DNA from: Clostridium scatologenes
GTDB taxonomy: Bacteria > Bacillota > Clostridia > Clostridiales > Clostridiaceae
DNA: 64,000 nt
Direction: 5' to 3'
Assembly: GCF_000968375.1 (NCBI RefSeq)
Contig: NZ_CP009933.1
Location: forward strand, 310,001-374,000
In this document: in pieces, positions 23,855-33,463 of the stretch
Layout of the letters: each line of letters starts with the position of its first letter
How positions within the stretch are numbered: position 1 is the first letter of the stretch
Made by a program: the position numbers and the translations under genes
Notes under the pieces: model-generated
What the model was told of the DNA's origin: nothing
What the model saw: the letters and a program-made list of their open reading frames with translations, nothing else
The model's database searches: none

Positions 23855-24592
23855 GTGAACACTGTTATTGTGGCATGTAGAACTATTACAGATGAATTAA
23901 ATATGGCTATAAAGGAAACAAGCTGCAAATATCCTGTATTATGGATAGAATCAGGTCTGCATACAAATACTGAGTCGTTAAGAAAACGTATTCAAGAAGA
24001 GCTTGATCACATATCAAATGTTGAACAAGTGCTTTTAGGTTTTGGGTATTGTGGCAATGCATTAATTGGTTTGAAATCATCAAATTATAGAATGATTTTT
24101 CCAAAAGTAGATGATTGTGTTGCTTTGTTACTAGGTTCCTGTGAAAGAAGAAAAAAAATTTCAGAGGAAGAAGGTACTTATTTTCTTACTAAGGGTTGGT
24201 TAGATTTTGAAAATAATATATGGGCTGAATACAAAGAAACTGTAAGACGTCATGGGAAAGATAGGGCAGATAGGGTGTATGAAATAATTTTAAAGAATTA
24301 TAAAAGGTTAGGGGTTATTAATACTAATACTTTTCCAATTGAAGATTTTTTGAGAAAAACTGATGAAATTGCTAAAGATTTAAAATTGAGACAAGAAGTG
24401 ATTCCTGGAACTTTAAGTTACATTAAAAAACTTTTAACTGGACCATGGAATGATGAATTTGTAGTGATGAATCCAAATGAAACTATTACATTGAAACATG
24501 TATATGATAATGCTGAAATAGGGCAGCATTGTAAGTGTGATTGTGATAATTTTAACCTCAATTCTAAAGGAAGGGAGGATGAGGTTAGATGA
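23855..24592 (+). CDS. DUF1638 family protein
   Basis: 245 residues, starting at GTG 23855 after AAAGGTGGAG. The sequence has A-C-R-T-I near the N-terminus, L-G-F-G-Y-C-G-N-A near residue 60, F-P-K-V-D-D-C-V-A-L-L-L-G-S near residue 80 and a Cys-rich tail C-K-C-D-C-D. These conserved Cys/Asp/Gly features match DUF1638, which often neighbours corrinoid methyltransferase genes in anaerobes. Function is unknown; a metal or corrinoid maturation role is possible. It overlaps the CobW gene by 4 bases. Confidence 0.75.
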   Translation: MNTVIVACRTITDELNMAIKETSCKYPVLWIESGLHTNTESLRKRIQEELDHISNVEQVLLGFGYCGNALIGLKSSNYRMIFPKVDDCVALLLGSCERRKKISEEEGTYFLTKGWLDFENNIWAEYKETVRRHGKDRADRVYEIILKNYKRLGVINTNTFPIEDFLRKTDEIAKDLKLRQEVIPGTLSYIKKLLTGPWNDEFVVMNPNETITLKHVYDNAEIGQHCKCDCDNFNLNSKGREDEVR

Positions 24593-25197
24593 ATTTAATT
24601 ATTTTTAGTGGATTTCTTGGATCAGGTAAAACGAGTTTAATACTTTCTTTAGCTCATTTTATTGTTGAAAATCAAACATCAAAGGAAACTAATTTGGTAA
24701 TTATTGAAAATGAAGTTGGAGACATAGGCATTGATGATAAGGTACTTAAATCTGGAGGTTTCAGTGTTAGAGAGTTATTTTCAGGATGCATTTGTTGCCA
24801 ACTTACATCTGACTTAATAATTACTCTAAATGATATAAAAGAAAAAATTAACCCTAAATGGGTAATTATTGAAACTACTGGACTAGCTTATCCAGGTAAA
24901 ATATTAGGAAATTTAAATAAGTATGGAAAAGGAATAGACAGTATAAAAACTGTAACTGTAGTTGATGCGGAACGTTTTTATGAATTAAGAACTGTAGCTC
25001 CTGTACTTATAGAAAATCAAATATCTGAAGGAGAGTCAATACTCATAAATAAAGTTGATTTAACTGAGAATTCAGAACTAGAGATTATAGAGAATGATGT
25101 AAAACACCTTAATGAAAAGGCTGACATATATAGAGTATCTGCAAGTAAGAATGTAGATGACTGTATGTGGAAAAAGGTGGTGGAAATCAGTGAATGA
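24589..25197 (+). CDS. CobW/COG0523-type GTPase (short form)
   Basis: 202 residues. The P-loop is G-F-L-G-S-G-K-T-S at residues 8-16. The metal-binding motif G-C-I-C-C occupies residues 66-70, the CxCC hallmark of COG0523 metallochaperones. A base-recognition N-K-V-D lies near residue 153. The usual C-terminal domain is missing: the gene ends after the GTPase core, and the next gene supplies a His-rich segment and a second domain. It probably delivers or handles a metal (Zn or Co) for the methyltransferases or corrinoid protein. It overlaps both flanking genes, so translation is coupled. Confidence 0.82.
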   Translation: MNLIIFSGFLGSGKTSLILSLAHFIVENQTSKETNLVIIENEVGDIGIDDKVLKSGGFSVRELFSGCICCQLTSDLIITLNDIKEKINPKWVIIETTGLAYPGKILGNLNKYGKGIDSIKTVTVVDAERFYELRTVAPVLIENQISEGESILINKVDLTENSELEIIENDVKHLNEKADIYRVSASKNVDDCMWKKVVEISE

Positions 25198-25678
25198 TAT
25201 TCGTAAACTACAGAAGCCTTTAGGCAAAGTTTACAAACATCAACATCACCACAGTCATGAAGGTAAGTGTGGATGTAACCATGAACATTCAAAAGAAGAA
25301 TTATATGGTGAGCTTAAAGAAGTTCCAGCAGTCTTTTCAAATACGATTTCACTCGAACTTAATAAAGAAATATTAGTAAATGAGCTAGAAAAGTCTTTAG
25401 AAGCTTGGATAGAAAGTCTTAAAAAGTGGGTACTAGAAAATAAATATTTTATAGGACACATTAAGGCTTTTATTGAAGGTGGAGAAAATTTCAATGTTTG
25501 GATTGCAACTACTGGTAAAGAAACAAATATAAAAACTTCAGAAAATCATGGATATGAAAAAATTAAAGGTATAACTGTGAATATAACAGCAATTGTATTT
25601 GGAACTGATGAAAAAACTTTAAAATTTACAACATTAAAAAAATTAGAGGAATTACTGCATGTTAAGATACATTGTTAA
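25190..25678 (+). CDS. His-rich metal-binding partner of the CobW GTPase
   Basis: 162 residues from the GTG at 25190, which has an AAAAAGGTGGTGG site and overlaps the GTPase stop by 8 bases. Near the N-terminus is a metal-binding stretch with seven His and two Cys (H-Q-H-H-H-S-H, then C-G-C-N-H-E-H). The remainder is an alpha/beta domain of about 115 residues without a recognised motif. In full-length CobW proteins a His-rich loop joins the GTPase and C-terminal domains, so this may be the detached C-terminal half. It is not a pseudogene by appearance, since it has its own ribosome binding site. Confidence 0.65.
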   Translation: MNDIRKLQKPLGKVYKHQHHHSHEGKCGCNHEHSKEELYGELKEVPAVFSNTISLELNKEILVNELEKSLEAWIESLKKWVLENKYFIGHIKAFIEGGENFNVWIATTGKETNIKTSENHGYEKIKGITVNITAIVFGTDEKTLKFTTLKKLEELLHVKIHC

Positions 25679-25711
25679 AAGTGAAAAATATGTGTTTTGA
25701 GGAGTAGATGT

Positions 25712-26266
25712 ATGGGAATTAATTTTGATGATTTAATTAAAGATGCATTAGAATTAAAAGCTACTTATGCAGCAATGGCGGATACTTCAAAAATCAAGTT
25801 CCATGAAGATTATAGAAAAGCTTGTGAAAGAAATGTATGCCGCAAGTATGATACAAATTGGATGGGACCACCAGCTATAGGTCCCATTAATGAATTAATG
25901 GATAAAGTTAAAAAGTACAAACAAGGTATTTTAATACAAACTGCACATAAATTATCAAGTTCTTTTGACTATAAAGGTATGATAGCATCAGGTAAAGAGC
26001 ATAATGACATATTCGTAAAAATACTTGATCATGTAAAGAATAAATATAAATTTGAGGATATTTTAGCATTAAAAGCAGGTTGTTGTGATATATGTGATAG
26101 GTGTACTTATCTTGATGGAGAGGAGTGTAGATTTCCTGATAAAGCGCTTTCTTCGGTGGAAGCTTATGGTATTGATGTTATGGCTTTAGAGAAAAGTGCA
26201 GGTATACCTTATTATAATGGTCCAAATACTGTTTCTTATGTAGGTTTAATACTTTTTAATGAATGA
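25712..26266 (+). CDS. DUF2284 predicted metal-binding protein
   Basis: 184 residues from the ATG at 25712 (site TGAGGAG, spacing 7). The Cys pattern C-E-R-N-V-C near residue 33 and C-C-D-I-C-D-R-C, then C-R-F-P near residues 122-141, match DUF2284 (COG5423), proteins thought to hold an Fe-S cluster or zinc. These occur beside corrinoid methyltransferases and other anaerobic one-carbon genes. The function is not established. It lies between the CobW partner and the corrinoid protein; a gap of 125 bp follows, which may hold a promoter. Confidence 0.72.
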   Translation: MGINFDDLIKDALELKATYAAMADTSKIKFHEDYRKACERNVCRKYDTNWMGPPAIGPINELMDKVKKYKQGILIQTAHKLSSSFDYKGMIASGKEHNDIFVKILDHVKNKYKFEDILALKAGCCDICDRCTYLDGEECRFPDKALSSVEAYGIDVMALEKSAGIPYYNGPNTVSYVGLILFNE

Positions 26267-26391
26267 ATATTAAATTATTTAGATTAACAATAAAAAATAT
26301 TGAAGATATATACTTCAAATTTCTAAGTAGTAAAATAGATTAAATTAACATTATATTAATTAAAAAATATTTCATAGAGGGAGGAAATATT

Positions 26392-27018
26392 ATGAGTAAA
26401 AAATTAGTTGCGGCAATGGCTGATCTTGAGGAAGATATTGTCTTAGAAGAGGTAAAAGCTTTAAAGGCTCAAGGAACACCTGCATTAGAAATCATAGCTA
26501 GTTTACAAGAAGGTATGGAAATTGTAGGAAATAGATTTGAGAAAAAAGAATATTTTCTATCAGAATTGATTATGTCTGCAGAGGTTTTTAATGAAGCTTC
26601 AGAGATAATTGGTGGTATGGGCGAAACGGGTAAATCAAAAAATGGAATATTTGTTATAGGAACAATATATGATGATATTCATGACATTGGAAAGAATATT
26701 GTAACTACTGTGATGAGAAGTAATGGATTTGAAGTTATTGACTTAGGTGTTGATATTCCTACGGCTAAATTTATTGAAGCAATTAAACAGTATAAGCCTA
26801 AGGTAGTTGGAATTTCCTGTCTTCTTACAACATGTTTTGATAATGTTAAAGAATGTATAAAGGCAATAGGAGATGCAGGACTTAGAGAAAGTACAAAAGT
26901 TTTAGTAGGAGGAGGACCTGTCGACGATGCTGCAGGTGAATATATGGGATCAGACATAGTATGTAAAAATGCTCAGCAAACTGTAGATTATTGTAAGAAA
27001 TTTGTGGAGGTGAAATAA
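26392..27018 (+). CDS. Corrinoid (B12-binding) protein of a methyltransferase system, copy 1
   Basis: 208 residues, the standard size of MtaC/MtbC/OdmA-type proteins. Residues 1-85 form the four-helix cap domain. The B12-binding Rossmann domain has D-I-H-D-I-G-K-N with the lower-axial ligand His97, then V-I-D-L-G-V-D, S-C-L-L-T-T and V-G-G-G-P. It carries the methyl group from the substrate methyltransferase to the pterin methyltransferase. The gene is followed one base later by the UroD-family enzyme at 27020, the expected arrangement of MT-I with its corrinoid protein. A close homologue is at 33620. Confidence 0.93.
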   Translation: MSKKLVAAMADLEEDIVLEEVKALKAQGTPALEIIASLQEGMEIVGNRFEKKEYFLSELIMSAEVFNEASEIIGGMGETGKSKNGIFVIGTIYDDIHDIGKNIVTTVMRSNGFEVIDLGVDIPTAKFIEAIKQYKPKVVGISCLLTTCFDNVKECIKAIGDAGLRESTKVLVGGGPVDDAAGEYMGSDIVCKNAQQTVDYCKKFVEVK

Positions 27019-27019
27019 G

Positions 27020-28132
27020 TTGAAAACAACACAAGAATTATATAAAGAACGTTTGGATAGATTTAGAAAAACATTAGCATTGGAAAAAACTGATAGAACA
27101 CCTGTTATCCTTATGAATGACGCATTTGCTGCTAAACATATGGGACTAAAATTAGCAGATCTTTGTGGAAAAGACAGTGTTAAAAAATCAAATGAAGTTA
27201 TAATAAACTCTATGAAAGATTTAGGAGATGTAGATGGAGTTAATTCAGCTTATTGTGTAGGACCTATATTTCCATTAATATTTATGGCAAAAGTTAAGCT
27301 TCCAGGACGTGAACTTTCAGATGATATGCTTTGGCAGATTGATGAAGCAGAAATGATGAAGCCAGAAGATTATGACATAATCATAAATAAAGGCTGGAGT
27401 AACTTTATGCCTGTTTATTTAAAAGATAGATTAGGAGTTAATATTGATGAAATTGGGGCAGATTTAGCTTATTCTCCACAAGCACAGCAAAATGTTAGAG
27501 ATGCTGGATTTGTGTTATATAGTCCTGCTGTAGCTATAACTGTAAATGAGTATTTAAGTGGTGGACGTTCTATGTCAAAATTCATGAGAGATTTATTTAG
27601 AATGCCAGATAAGGTTGAAGCAGTTTTAGATGTTATTCAAGAAGAGATGATTCAAGGTATAAAAAAGCAAATAAAAGAATCTAAACCAGATGTTTTCTTC
27701 CTTTCTCCAGCACGTGGAGCTAGTGAATTCTATTCTCCTAAATTATGGGAGCGTTTTGTATGGAAATATATTAAAGGAGCAGCAGATGCTATTATAGAAG
27801 AGGGTGTAGTATGTGACATCCATATTGATGGAAATTGGGAACGTGATTTGCATTATTTTAAAGATTTTCCAAAGGGCAGAATTGTATTTGAAACAGATGG
27901 TATGACAGACATTTATAAGATAAAAGAAGAGCTTGGAGGTCATGCATGTATCAAAGGAGATGTACCGGCTGCAAAGCTTGTTCTTAGTAGTCCAGATGAA
28001 ATATATGATTATTCTACAAAACTTATTAAGGATATGGGACAAGGATTTATTTTATCTAGTGGATGTTCAATACCTCCAAATGCAAAGGTTGAAAATGTAA
28101 AAGCTATGATTTCAGCAGCTACAGGAAGATAA
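27020..28132 (+). CDS. Substrate:corrinoid methyltransferase (MT-I), UroD family
   Basis: 370 residues, TTG start at 27020 just after the corrinoid protein stop. The fold is UroD-like but the His-x-Cys zinc motif of MtaA is replaced by H-I-D (His268). Instead, Asp282, Cys310 and Cys349 are spaced D-X27-C-X38-C. As I recall, a D-X27-C-X39-C zinc motif has been reported for the vanillate demethylase MT-I of Acetobacterium. This makes it a candidate aromatic-ether O-demethylase component that methylates the corrinoid protein encoded just upstream. The actual methyl donor is unknown; glycine betaine is less likely because MttB-type proteins are absent. Confidence 0.8.
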   Translation: MKTTQELYKERLDRFRKTLALEKTDRTPVILMNDAFAAKHMGLKLADLCGKDSVKKSNEVIINSMKDLGDVDGVNSAYCVGPIFPLIFMAKVKLPGRELSDDMLWQIDEAEMMKPEDYDIIINKGWSNFMPVYLKDRLGVNIDEIGADLAYSPQAQQNVRDAGFVLYSPAVAITVNEYLSGGRSMSKFMRDLFRMPDKVEAVLDVIQEEMIQGIKKQIKESKPDVFFLSPARGASEFYSPKLWERFVWKYIKGAADAIIEEGVVCDIHIDGNWERDLHYFKDFPKGRIVFETDGMTDIYKIKEELGGHACIKGDVPAAKLVLSSPDEIYDYSTKLIKDMGQGFILSSGCSIPPNAKVENVKAMISAATGR

Positions 28133-28154
28133 AAAAATATATTACTTCTATATT

Positions 28155-28204
28155 AGGGCTTGTTATATTAATGATTTTATATCATTATAGCCAGCCCTTT
28201 TTAA
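28155..28204 (+). terminator. Terminator after the MT-I gene
   Basis: AGGGCT pairs with AGCCCT around an inner AATGAT/ATCATT helix, followed by TTTTT. It may allow partial read-through to the transporter gene. Confidence 0.72.
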
Positions 28205-28259
28205 TTGTTATGATATAACTTTATAAAATTAACTAAATATTTAATAGGGGGGAAATGTT

Positions 28260-29636
28260 ATGGAACAAAAATTAAAAAAGTCTATTATCAATTTTTATGG
28301 AGTACCATCCTTTGGATTTCAGCTGCTTGTAAATGTAGAAGTATATTATTTTGCTGCATTCTTAACTGATTATGCAAAAATATCCGCAGCTTTAGCAGGT
28401 ACTGTACTTATGATTACAAGTATATTTGACCTTGTATGGGTTCCTACTGCAGGAGTTATATTAGAAAAATGCAATATGAAATGGGGTAAATATCGTTCAT
28501 GGTTATTGATAGGACCTCCTTTTGCAGTACTATTTTATATTTTAGAATTTTCCAAGATAGGTTCTTCAACAATGAACGCAATTATAATTTCAATAGGATT
28601 TATAGTGAGCCATTTAATTTGGAATATTTTTTATGCAGCACATGTAGCAATGAACTCTTCTATGACAGAGGTAAGGGAAGAAAGAATTGCTATGGCATCA
28701 AACAGAGGTATGTTTAATTCATTAGGTACTATTTGTTTTTCTTTAGTAAGTATGCCTTTAATATTAATGATAGGTAAAGCTATTGGTAATCCTGCAGGTG
28801 GATATACTTTTACTGTTATACTTGGAGGCATTATTATGATTGCTTGCTACTATGTATTGTTTTTTATGACTAAAGACTATGCAAATGCAGGAGAGTCTAC
28901 TCAAACAGGTAAAGTAGAAGAAAAAATGTCTGTAGGTGAGATGTTAAAACAAATAGTAGTAAATCCACCTCTTATAGGATTGTTATTAGGTGAACTTGGA
29001 AGATATTTAGGAAGGTTTGTTATTTTTGGAATGGCATTTTATTATTTTAAATATGTTGTAAATAATTTGGCAGTAGTTACTATATTTTTTACAGGGCTAA
29101 GTATAGTATGTCTTTTTGGTGCTGTTATTACAAATCCGCTAGCTAAAAAAATTGGAGAAAGAAATACTTATATTTTGTCTCTTGCAATATTTATAGTTGG
29201 ATTGCTCATTGTATGGGCTTTGCCAATGAATTATATGTCATTTATAGTATTGATGTTTGTAGCATATCTAGGATATGGGATTCCTGATGCATTAGGTGTT
29301 GCTATGTATTCATCTACGGTTGAATATGGAGAATGGAAAACTGGAAAGAATGCAAGAGGGTTTATTATGTCATTAATAAGTTTTCCAATTAAAATTGCAA
29401 TATTTTTAAGAAGTATTATTATAACTTCTGTCCTTGTAGGTGCAGGATATGTTGCAAATATGAAGCCTACAGAACAGTTAATAAGTGGTATAAAAAACGG
29501 AATGGCATTAATTCCGGCAATTATAATGATAGTAGGATTGATTTTTATTGTATTACTTTACAAAATTACACCTAGTAATCTTGAAAAGATGCAAAAAGAA
29601 ATTGCAGTAAGGAAATCACAAGATGTAAATATTTAA
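28260..29636 (+). CDS. GPH-type/major facilitator cation symporter
   Basis: 458 residues with about 12 membrane segments. The glycoside-pentoside-hexuronide (MFS_2) pattern is seen at the start (F-Y-G-V-P-S-F-G-F, then L-T-D-Y-A near residue 35), in V-W-V-P-T-A-G and in E-Y-G-E-W-K-T-G near residue 360. Members take up glycosides or other organic anions with a cation. It follows the MT-I gene after a weak terminator and faces the activator gene, so it probably imports the methylated substrate. It has a strong GGGGGGAA site. The cargo cannot be told from the sequence. Confidence 0.78.
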   Translation: MEQKLKKSIINFYGVPSFGFQLLVNVEVYYFAAFLTDYAKISAALAGTVLMITSIFDLVWVPTAGVILEKCNMKWGKYRSWLLIGPPFAVLFYILEFSKIGSSTMNAIIISIGFIVSHLIWNIFYAAHVAMNSSMTEVREERIAMASNRGMFNSLGTICFSLVSMPLILMIGKAIGNPAGGYTFTVILGGIIMIACYYVLFFMTKDYANAGESTQTGKVEEKMSVGEMLKQIVVNPPLIGLLLGELGRYLGRFVIFGMAFYYFKYVVNNLAVVTIFFTGLSIVCLFGAVITNPLAKKIGERNTYILSLAIFIVGLLIVWALPMNYMSFIVLMFVAYLGYGIPDALGVAMYSSTVEYGEWKTGKNARGFIMSLISFPIKIAIFLRSIIITSVLVGAGYVANMKPTEQLISGIKNGMALIPAIIMIVGLIFIVLLYKITPSNLEKMQKEIAVRKSQDVNI

Positions 29637-29673
29637 ATGTATTGTTATGTATTATGAAATTTGTGTATATGTT

Positions 29674-29716
29674 AAAAGGGATGTTTACAGCATATTTTGT
29701 TGCAAACATCCCTTTT
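29674..29716. terminator. Bidirectional terminator between the transporter and activator genes
   Basis: AAAAGGGATGTTT pairs perfectly with AAACATCCCTTTT, and both strands have T-runs or A-runs at the ends. It serves the converging genes at 28260 and 29778. Confidence 0.9.
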
Positions 29717-29777
29717 GTATTAATTCATTTATGAATTTTTTTATGGTAAATTTTTTTGTAGGTTATTGATGCTGTGC

Positions 29778-31619
29778 TTAAAATTGCATCCCTTTAGCAA
29801 ATGCTCTATTAAAGTTCTTTTGAGCACCTAATTCAATATATTTTACTGTAGATGCAATATTATTAGAGCGCTCATATTCTGTTTTTGATAGCAAAGCTAG
29901 CTTTGAACCGGTACCAGCAGCGTTTCCTACCATTTTAACTTTATTTTCAAGATCTTCAGGAATTAAACCTATAGCACAAGCACTATGAGGATTCATATAG
30001 TTTCCAAAAGCACCTGCTAAAAGTACCTCTTTTATATCACAGGTTGTTATACCTAGTTTATCAATGAGTATGTTAATACCAGCTGAAATAGCTCCTTTTG
30101 CCAATTGAAGTGCTGTTATATCATTTTGTGTGATTATAATAGGACGTCCATGTGATGTTTCATTCTCAGGTACAACTAGAAAGGCATTTGCATCGTCATA
30201 AGTAATAATATATTTTTCAAATGCTTTTGCATAAGGATTCGTAAATTCACTTGGAGATAAAATTTTTCCTCTTTTATTAATGATACCAAATTCTACGAGA
30301 CCTGCAATTATATCTAAAAGCCCAGAACCACAAATACCTTCAGGTTTATCATCTCCAATAACTGTGTAAGTCATTGATTTTTCAAAATTAACATGATCTA
30401 TAGCACCTTTAGCGCCTCTCATTCCACTGCTAATTTGAGCTCCTTCAAAAGCAGGACCTGCGGCAGCAGAACAAGATACAAGTTTTTTTGAATTTCCTAA
30501 TACAATTTCTCCATTAGTACCAATGTCAATAGCCAATTTTATATCCTTGTTTTTATCCATTTCTGTGGCAAGAATTACAGCTACTGTATCTGCACCTACA
30601 AAGCCTGCAATAGTAGGAAGTACAAATATTTTACCACAAGGGTTAATATGGAGATTAAGATCTGATGCATTTACATTTATCGGTTCATTTATTACAGGAA
30701 CATAAGGTATAGCTGCAATATATCTAGGTGTTAAACCTAAAAATATATGGTGCATACAAGTATTTCCTACTATGGTGATGCTGTACACATCTTCTCTTTT
30801 CATAGATGCTTTATTTAAAGTATCTCCAATTAATTTATCAATTGCCTTTAAAAGGGTAGATTGCATCATTTTTATACCATCTGCATTTTGATTAGCATAG
30901 GTTGTACGAGAAATTACATCTGCACCAAATTTAACTTGTGGATTTAGAGCAGAAGAAATGGATAACTGTTTTCCAGTATTTAAATCCATTAAATATCCTA
31001 CAATGGTGGTAGTTCCAATATCAAAAGCCATACCTAAAATTTTTGAAGAGGTATTTCCTTTTTCTATTCCAAGTATTTCACTATCATCATTAATTATAGT
31101 GATTTTGTGCTGAGCTTCACGAATTATATCTGGTAAATCTTTCAAAGCGGAAAGTTTAATTTTTATATCTTGATAGTTGGCATTTTTCTGTGCCAATTTT
31201 TCTTTTAAGCGCTTTAGATCAGATTTTTGCTCTTCAAGAGAAGGCAAGTCCACTTCTATATAAATCTTGTTAATGAGTGGATTAATATTAGAAGTTCTTT
31301 CAACAGACCATTGTAATATGTTATGTATATTTTCAGCATTTTTATGCAATTCTACAGTCAAATTATCATGAATTTTTGTTTCGCAAGCAAGGTGTATACC
31401 TTGTGAAAATTCTTTTTCAGTTAAGTAGTTTTGCTCCTTAAGAGTAAGTGGCAAAGATTTTTCTAGAAGTTTAATACGACATTTGCCACAATTCCCAATA
31501 CCACCACAAGGAAAATCAAAATCAACGCCAGATTTAATAATAGCTTCTTTGATCGTAGAACCTTCAGGCATAATAATTTCATTATCAAAAGGTTTAAAGA
31601 CAACCTTATAAGTGTTCAT
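29778..31619 (-). CDS. Reductive activator of corrinoid methyltransferases (RACE, DUF4445 type)
   Basis: 613 residues, full length. The N-terminal [2Fe-2S] ferredoxin domain has Cys38, Cys44, Cys47 and Cys79. A linker region leads to an ASKHA ATPase-like domain, with M-A-F-D-I-G-T-T-T near residue 203, D-I-G-T-N-G-E-I near 367 and C-G-S-G-L near 433. This is the arrangement of RACE/AE proteins, which use ATP to drive reduction of inactive Co(II) corrinoid to Co(I). It serves the corrinoid proteins at 26392 and 33620. It is transcribed on the minus strand just after the PucR-type regulator (24 bp), probably as one operon. Confidence 0.92.
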   Translation of the reverse strand: MNTYKVVFKPFDNEIIMPEGSTIKEAIIKSGVDFDFPCGGIGNCGKCRIKLLEKSLPLTLKEQNYLTEKEFSQGIHLACETKIHDNLTVELHKNAENIHNILQWSVERTSNINPLINKIYIEVDLPSLEEQKSDLKRLKEKLAQKNANYQDIKIKLSALKDLPDIIREAQHKITIINDDSEILGIEKGNTSSKILGMAFDIGTTTIVGYLMDLNTGKQLSISSALNPQVKFGADVISRTTYANQNADGIKMMQSTLLKAIDKLIGDTLNKASMKREDVYSITIVGNTCMHHIFLGLTPRYIAAIPYVPVINEPINVNASDLNLHINPCGKIFVLPTIAGFVGADTVAVILATEMDKNKDIKLAIDIGTNGEIVLGNSKKLVSCSAAAGPAFEGAQISSGMRGAKGAIDHVNFEKSMTYTVIGDDKPEGICGSGLLDIIAGLVEFGIINKRGKILSPSEFTNPYAKAFEKYIITYDDANAFLVVPENETSHGRPIIITQNDITALQLAKGAISAGINILIDKLGITTCDIKEVLLAGAFGNYMNPHSACAIGLIPEDLENKVKMVGNAAGTGSKLALLSKTEYERSNNIASTVKYIELGAQKNFNRAFAKGMQF

Positions 31620-31643
31620 TATATTACCTCCAAAGTATGTATT

Positions 31644-33248
31644 TTATAATATGCAGTTGTTTTGAGAGGATTTATCATCAATACTTAATTCATTATATGA
31701 TTTAGTTTTATCAATATAGTCTAGTATAGTAAAGGTTAAAATAAGTTTAAAACTTGTAATAGAATCATTTAAATTGATATCCATAATTTGTTGGATTTTT
31801 TCAATACGATGAGCTAAAGTGCTTCGACAAACCTTTAGAATATTAGCTGTTTCTAATTGGTTTTTTCCATTTATTAAATAAGTATAAAGGCTTTTCATGT
31901 AATCTGTGTTGTTTGTATTGTCATATTTTATTAAAGAAAATATTGAACTCAAACAAAAATTTTTTAAATTACTTTGTGATGAACACAGCTGCAAAAGATG
32001 ATATATTGTAAAGTCCTCATATGAAAAAAAGAAATCATTTGCCTTTAAACTTATGCCAAGTTCAATAGATTTTAAGGCTTGTTCATAATGACTTTTCACA
32101 TCAGTTAAATTATGAAAGCACCTACTTAAACCAACAAAAATTTTATTTTTCTGTACAAATTCAAGTAATTTTGAAAAGGTTTTATTTGTAGTGGATATTT
32201 TATTAGCACAGTTTATGATTACAACGATTGCATCCTTATATATAATAGATTTACTGTCCACAAGTATATAATCAATTCGATTTCGTATTTGATTTAATGG
32301 GATATTCACAAAATTATTTTGAGGGACTAGTACCATCACATAAAGATTATGTTTAAAATGTAAGTCTAAAAATTTTAATCTTTCATCAATGGTTATTTTG
32401 TCAATTTTTTCACCACTGAGTAAATGTATAATAAAATGTTCGTATCTTGATCCTCTGGTATTTTCAATAAAACTACTTTTTTGCATTTCAGAGGCAATTA
32501 CTTTACATAGGGTGAAAACTAATTCCATATCATTTTCACTGAAAGGTTTGTTACATTCTAATGCAGCTAGATATCCTACAACTTTATTATCAATTTTAAT
32601 ATTTGATACTATTCTAGGAATTCTAAGTTTATCTTCACTCATGAAAACAGGAGAAGTACTTTTATGAACCACTTCGATGAATTTTTTCACATTTGACATA
32701 GACACAAAATTATAGGAACAGTATCCCTTAGTAAATAGTTCAACCCATATAGGATCACTTGGATTGATGTCTTTAGAATGAGTAATAATTTTAAAGCTTA
32801 AATCTATAACACATATTGGGTTTCCTAGAAGTTCAGAAGCAACGTTTACTATATGTTTGATGCCTTTTTCGCTGGTTAGAGAATCCAGTAATGTTGCTGA
32901 ATTTAAAGCAAGAGTTTGTTCAGCCTCTACAACTGCTTGAAGATCATTAAAAACGGTAGCTAAGTCTATATCATTATTTAATAATATTAAGTTTAACATA
33001 GAGTTTTTTTTGTGTTTGTTAGGTAAAGTTTTATTTAAAATACAAACTAAATTAATAACAGAATTTTGAGGAAATACTTTTGGTAAATTTGATACTGTAC
33101 CAACATATAAACAATTATCATTGAATGAGCATTGATTTTTTTGCAGCAATTTAATTGATTTAATTGATGTATTACAGTTTGGGGAAATGTGTAATTCAGG
33201 ATTGTAGTTTCTTAGCTTACTTAAAAAAGTACTTAAATTTATTTCCAT
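31644..33248 (-). CDS. PucR-family (GAF/CdaR-type) transcriptional regulator
   Basis: 534 residues from the ATG at 33248, 6 bases after AGAGGTG; a GTG at 33257 overlaps the site. The C-terminal helix-turn-helix (about residues 465-515) has the PucR signature with T-A-N-I-L-K-V-C-R-S-T-L-A-H-R-I. The centre resembles the GGDEF-like CdaR domain, and the region of residues 110-260 a GAF-type sensor. It is next to the activator gene and close to both methyltransferase transcription units, so it probably controls them in response to a methylated substrate. A repeated element (22830 and 33464) is a candidate binding site. Its own upstream region is shared with the corrinoid gene at 33620. Confidence 0.82.
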   Translation of the reverse strand: MEINLSTFLSKLRNYNPELHISPNCNTSIKSIKLLQKNQCSFNDNCLYVGTVSNLPKVFPQNSVINLVCILNKTLPNKHKKNSMLNLILLNNDIDLATVFNDLQAVVEAEQTLALNSATLLDSLTSEKGIKHIVNVASELLGNPICVIDLSFKIITHSKDINPSDPIWVELFTKGYCSYNFVSMSNVKKFIEVVHKSTSPVFMSEDKLRIPRIVSNIKIDNKVVGYLAALECNKPFSENDMELVFTLCKVIASEMQKSSFIENTRGSRYEHFIIHLLSGEKIDKITIDERLKFLDLHFKHNLYVMVLVPQNNFVNIPLNQIRNRIDYILVDSKSIIYKDAIVVIINCANKISTTNKTFSKLLEFVQKNKIFVGLSRCFHNLTDVKSHYEQALKSIELGISLKANDFFFSYEDFTIYHLLQLCSSQSNLKNFCLSSIFSLIKYDNTNNTDYMKSLYTYLINGKNQLETANILKVCRSTLAHRIEKIQQIMDINLNDSITSFKLILTFTILDYIDKTKSYNELSIDDKSSQNNCIL

Positions 33249-33463
33249 AAAAAACACCTCTTATAAAAATAATAATCCATTATGAGTAAAATTTAAATAG
33301 TTAATTTAAAATTATAGTTTATAATATAAGCTTTATATATTAAATATTGATTTTTTAAGATACGTATACAAAATTTAATTTAAACATTAATAGTGGTTAT
33401 ACTAATAGATTATCAGAAAAATTGGAATAATAGTACATGCATGATGTTTACTTTTATGTACTT

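Noticed and set aside
20175..28132. Uroporphyrinogen decarboxylase (haem synthesis) for the two UroD-fold genes
   Set aside because: Both carry Cys/His/Asp sets consistent with zinc methyltransferases and lie with corrinoid proteins and the RACE activator; no other haem gene is present.
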